From the NCBI GenBank assembly GCA_051453625.1, contig JBOZIK010000001.1, positions 294,452,353 to 294,516,352 of the forward strand: 64,000 bases of DNA. Reading direction: 5' to 3'. This document shows, piece after piece, positions 61,601 to 64,000 of the stretch. This DNA is from Welwitschia mirabilis (lineage: Eukaryota; Gnetophyta; Gnetopsida; Welwitschiales). The position numbers and the translations under genes were made by a program. Position 1 is the first letter of the stretch, and each line of letters begins with the position of its first letter. The notes under the pieces are model-generated. The model searched no databases, had not been told where the DNA came from, and worked only from the letters and a program-made list of their open reading frames with translations.

Positions 61601-62450
61601 ACTATATTGCCTTTAGGGCTTCTATGACTTTGATGTCCTTTCCCATAATAAGATTGAGTTCAAACTTTTATGTTGTAAGTAATTTGGCTCATTTTCTTTA
61701 TCATTAATTAGGTTAAGATTGCTTTTGATTATAACATTAATTATTCTAATTCTATGTATGTTTCTTAAACTTTCTTAATTTGTATGACACTAGTATGTTA
61801 TCTTAAATAGAACTTGTTCTAATTCCTTCTAGCAAACATTTATTATCAGCATATCAATCTTAATAAATCTTTAGAATATAAGCAATGCTAAGGAGTATCT
61901 TGATTCTTAAATAAAATTCTCTAATATGAAGTCCACTATTACTCTTTTGCCATTATTAACCATCATTCTTTTTTAATGATAGCTCTTTAATGATGTGCAT
62001 CTTTTTTTTAAGCCCTTGTTTTTTCCTCTTTTCTTTTTATGTAGAGTATGAAGTTGATGTTAAATAGCTAAACTAGAGCATTCGAAAACAAATTGGATGA
62101 ACAAGAAAAAGTGATGTGAGGACAAATAAGAGATAGAAAAAAGATTTAACCATAGAATCCACCATGTAGATAAAGAAGTGCATGGAAAAAACTCAAGTTT
62201 AATTATATTTTACCATTATTGACTTTAACTTTCTTAATTATTAGATTAATATCGCTATAATGAAAGATCTATGATTAAAACATAGTCCCAATAGAATATA
62301 AGTGTCCTTGTGCATCTAGGCATTTCCATTTGCACTTTGACTTCAATTAACTGATTAAATAGTTATAAAAAAATAAAATACAACATAAACTCTAATGAAC
62401 TAAATCTAATAAGTAATCTTAAAGAGACTTTGTATGTTACCTTTTATTTA
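61601..62450. other. AT-rich DNA, no feature
   Basis: I see no coding sequence, RNA gene or repeat. Confidence 0.35.
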
Positions 62451-62860
62451 TAATCTTTTTATAGTTATTGTTGTTGTAAGTTTCTGCAACACAAATGCAT
62501 GGGGCCTTGGGCCCTCTTTATAATGTAACACCCCCTAGTTCCAATATCGCTCCTCCCCTCTACTTTTGGTGTTCTTGCTGCTACTAGGTGCACTTGACTC
62601 ACTAGCATTCCTCTGTTTCCGACATTCTTGTTGTCGCTAGATGTTTTTGATAGCATTTGAGAGAAAATGAGACTCTCACAGTTGCCCACAATTTTTGATA
62701 TAAAACAAGACTTTTGTATCAAAAATTTGATGAGCCATCTTTTGACTAAGATTGCAACCTTTAGAGTGTTAAGCTAGTGTGGACTTGGCTTTAGACACAT
62801 GCTTCAACATTTTTCAATGATTGACCAGTGGAACATAATTGATTGTGAGGTTTGATCAAA
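62451..62860 (-). mobile_element. LTR-like remnant with TATA box (minus)
   Basis: Minus strand TTATAAAGAGGGCCCAAGGCCCC at about 62496-62520: a TATA box followed by a GGGCC/GGCCC inverted repeat, as in the gypsy LTRs near 0.73 and 5.4 kb. No second LTR was found. The open frame 62465-62722 (minus) overlaps this and is probably fortuitous. Confidence 0.3.
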
Positions 62861-62865
62861 ATAGA

Positions 62866-62965
62866 GGTGGTCTTTTCCTAGCTCTATTGCTTTGAGTGTG
62901 ACTGAACTTTCCCAAGTTGTTGATTTGAACATGGCTGGGCCTTTCCAAGCCACTGTTTAGAGTAT
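62866..62965 (+). repeat. Three 33-bp imperfect tandem units
   Basis: Units at 62866-62899, 62900-62932 and 62933-62965 share GGCTG..CTTTCC.AAG......TGTTT.GAGTAT-like text. Only this cluster is seen. Confidence 0.6.
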
Positions 62966-63180
62966 ATTTTTAACATTTTTAGCCTAGTTAATCCATTGGT
63001 CTTAATGTCTCTTGGATGCTAAAAACACAGACATGCATGAATTGGCTCTTTGCCTTTTTATGACACACAATTTGCCCACACGCCTCGAGCATTCCAAAGG
63101 CTTTTGGATTGTAAATCTTTTAGAAGAGGCTGTATATTTGAGATCCAGATTCTAGTTGCTTCTTTTTGCTTTTGATCGAG

Positions 63181-63437
63181 CATCCCCAAACCTGCCATGG
63201 AGAAGAAAGAATGTCGATGCTATTCCAATTCGGACAAAACAAAGAGTGGTCTCTGTTCTCTTAAAAGATAATCAATGGGTCTGGGCCACCGCTTTGGCCT
63301 CTGGGGCTACTTCAACGAGTACGAATCTGATACAGGAAACTTTTCAAAATCCAAGTAACTCAATTTCACAGAACCATTTTAAAAATGTACCTGAAACATC
63401 CTCCAGGGATCTTTGTAAACTTGTAGCCGAAGAGTAG
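63181..63437 (+). CDS. Candidate terminal exon of an unidentified gene
   Basis: I do not recognise the protein. A pyrimidine-rich run ending in ATCGAG at 63180 could be a splice acceptor. From there about 85 codons are open, with balanced codon use unlike the decayed repeats, ending with TAG. Segments are SPNLPWRRKNVDAIPIRTKQ, VVSVLLKDNQWVWATALASG, then a polar Ser/Asn/Gln stretch and SRDLCKLVAEE. There is no ATG at its start, so it would be a 3' exon. AATAAA lies at 63579-63584, about 140 bases after the stop. Upstream exons are not visible. It may instead be a gene fragment. Confidence 0.3.
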
Positions 63438-64000
63438 ATCACAAGCATTTACAACATAAGACAAAGCAAACAAAGTTTGGGAAAATCTCTGCAACTACCT
63501 TTGATATAAATGAAAGGACTTCATAAAGACTGGAAAAGTGTTATTTGATCATGCAATTCTTCCAAAACCTATGTAAACAATAAATACTTCGAACATTCTC
63601 TTTCCGTTGTCCCCTTCCTTAAAGCACATTCTGCACGCATTTGTGCTCATTTGTTCTCTTTGTTCTGAAGAGTTGTCATTTACTGAGAAGCGTTATCCAT
63701 CAAGATCTAGTGCACTACCTTTTTGCTAGGATCAATAGCATGAATTTCTTGCGATCGGGGCAAACCCTACAGTGTATTGCGAGTCAAAGCTAGTTTCTCC
63801 TTCTTTTAGCTATCATTTTGAAATTTAAGCGTTTGAAAGGGCATTAGATGAGGAAAGGAAAATCGCCTCTTACAGTTATTTTAGGATATGTATTTGTAAT
63901 AATTGTTGTTGTTTTATTTTGGCTCATCTAAAATAAATAGTGGGATTGCATTTATCCCACATGGATAGTGTAAGGAAAGGACTAAGGCTTTCAAGCTATA
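63438..64000 (+). other. Low-copy flank with a short hairpin
   Basis: Less AT-rich than the retroelements; no further ORF. At 63940-63960 a perfect 7-bp stem with a 7-nt loop (GTGGGAT, loop, ATCCCAC) precedes text resembling LTR termini (CCCACATGGATAGTG), so another retroelement may begin at the window edge. Confidence 0.3.

Overview
This is plant nuclear DNA. It is very AT-rich, almost entirely made of old LTR retrotransposons broken by stops and frameshifts, and it carries one intact plant-specific transcription factor gene of the Dof zinc-finger family (Cycling Dof Factor type). Slowly purged, diverged Athila-like Ty3/gypsy and Ty1/copia copies (including a Sirevirus-type element) suggest a seed plant with a large genome. 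A gymnosperm is possible, but I cannot prove the species from the sequence. Several N runs mark assembly gaps (1035-1044, 9556-9655, 11347-11362, 18483-18492, 19046-19578, 21577-22184, 36400-36852, 38628-38727, 39020-39634, 41016-41115, 56944-56953).

Layout. 0.3-14.6 kb: fragments of Athila/Tat-type Ty3/gypsy elements in both orientations. Two protease/reverse transcriptase pieces lie on + (3.6-4.6 and 9.66-10.58 kb). On - there are two 3' halves: one with a post-integrase ORF at 6.8-7.5 kb and an LTR near 5.4 kb, the other with integrase at 14.1-14.6 kb and an LTR near 11.4 kb. 14.65-15.13 kb: a GC-richer piece of a host gene encoding a signal peptide, wedged between the broken integrase and a truncated copia LTR. 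15.1-20.5 kb: a Ty1/copia element on -. 20.5-26.5 kb: anonymous AT-rich DNA, with a tandem repeat and a decayed acidic protein gene (23.85-25.2 kb) that I do not recognise. 26.6-29.1 kb: the pol of a second Ty1/copia element, on +. 30.9-34.6 kb: the low-copy island with the Dof gene on - and its upstream region.

35.4-49.5 kb: two head-to-tail copies of the LTR/leader/gag part of one Ty3/gypsy family. The second copy holds about 3.4 kb of extra DNA that includes a tRNA-derived SINE head. 49.8-60.5 kb: a nearly complete Sirevirus-like Ty1/copia element on -, with both LTRs, PBS, gag, integrase, RT, RNase H and an additional ORF behind pol. 60.5-62.9 kb: decayed gypsy and LTR remnants. 63.1-63.6 kb: a GC-richer stretch with a candidate terminal exon of an unidentified host gene on +.

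Functionally only the Dof gene is likely to be an active host gene. Its distinctive feature is a tandem array of 14-residue units between the CDF N-terminal motif and the Dof finger. The retroelement proteins are all pseudogenes. The less ordinary signals are that Dof repeat, the 14-bp palindrome family GATAGACGTCTATC spread through the Sirevirus LTRs and 3' region, the similar extra ORF in a copia and a gypsy element, and the captured signal-peptide fragment.
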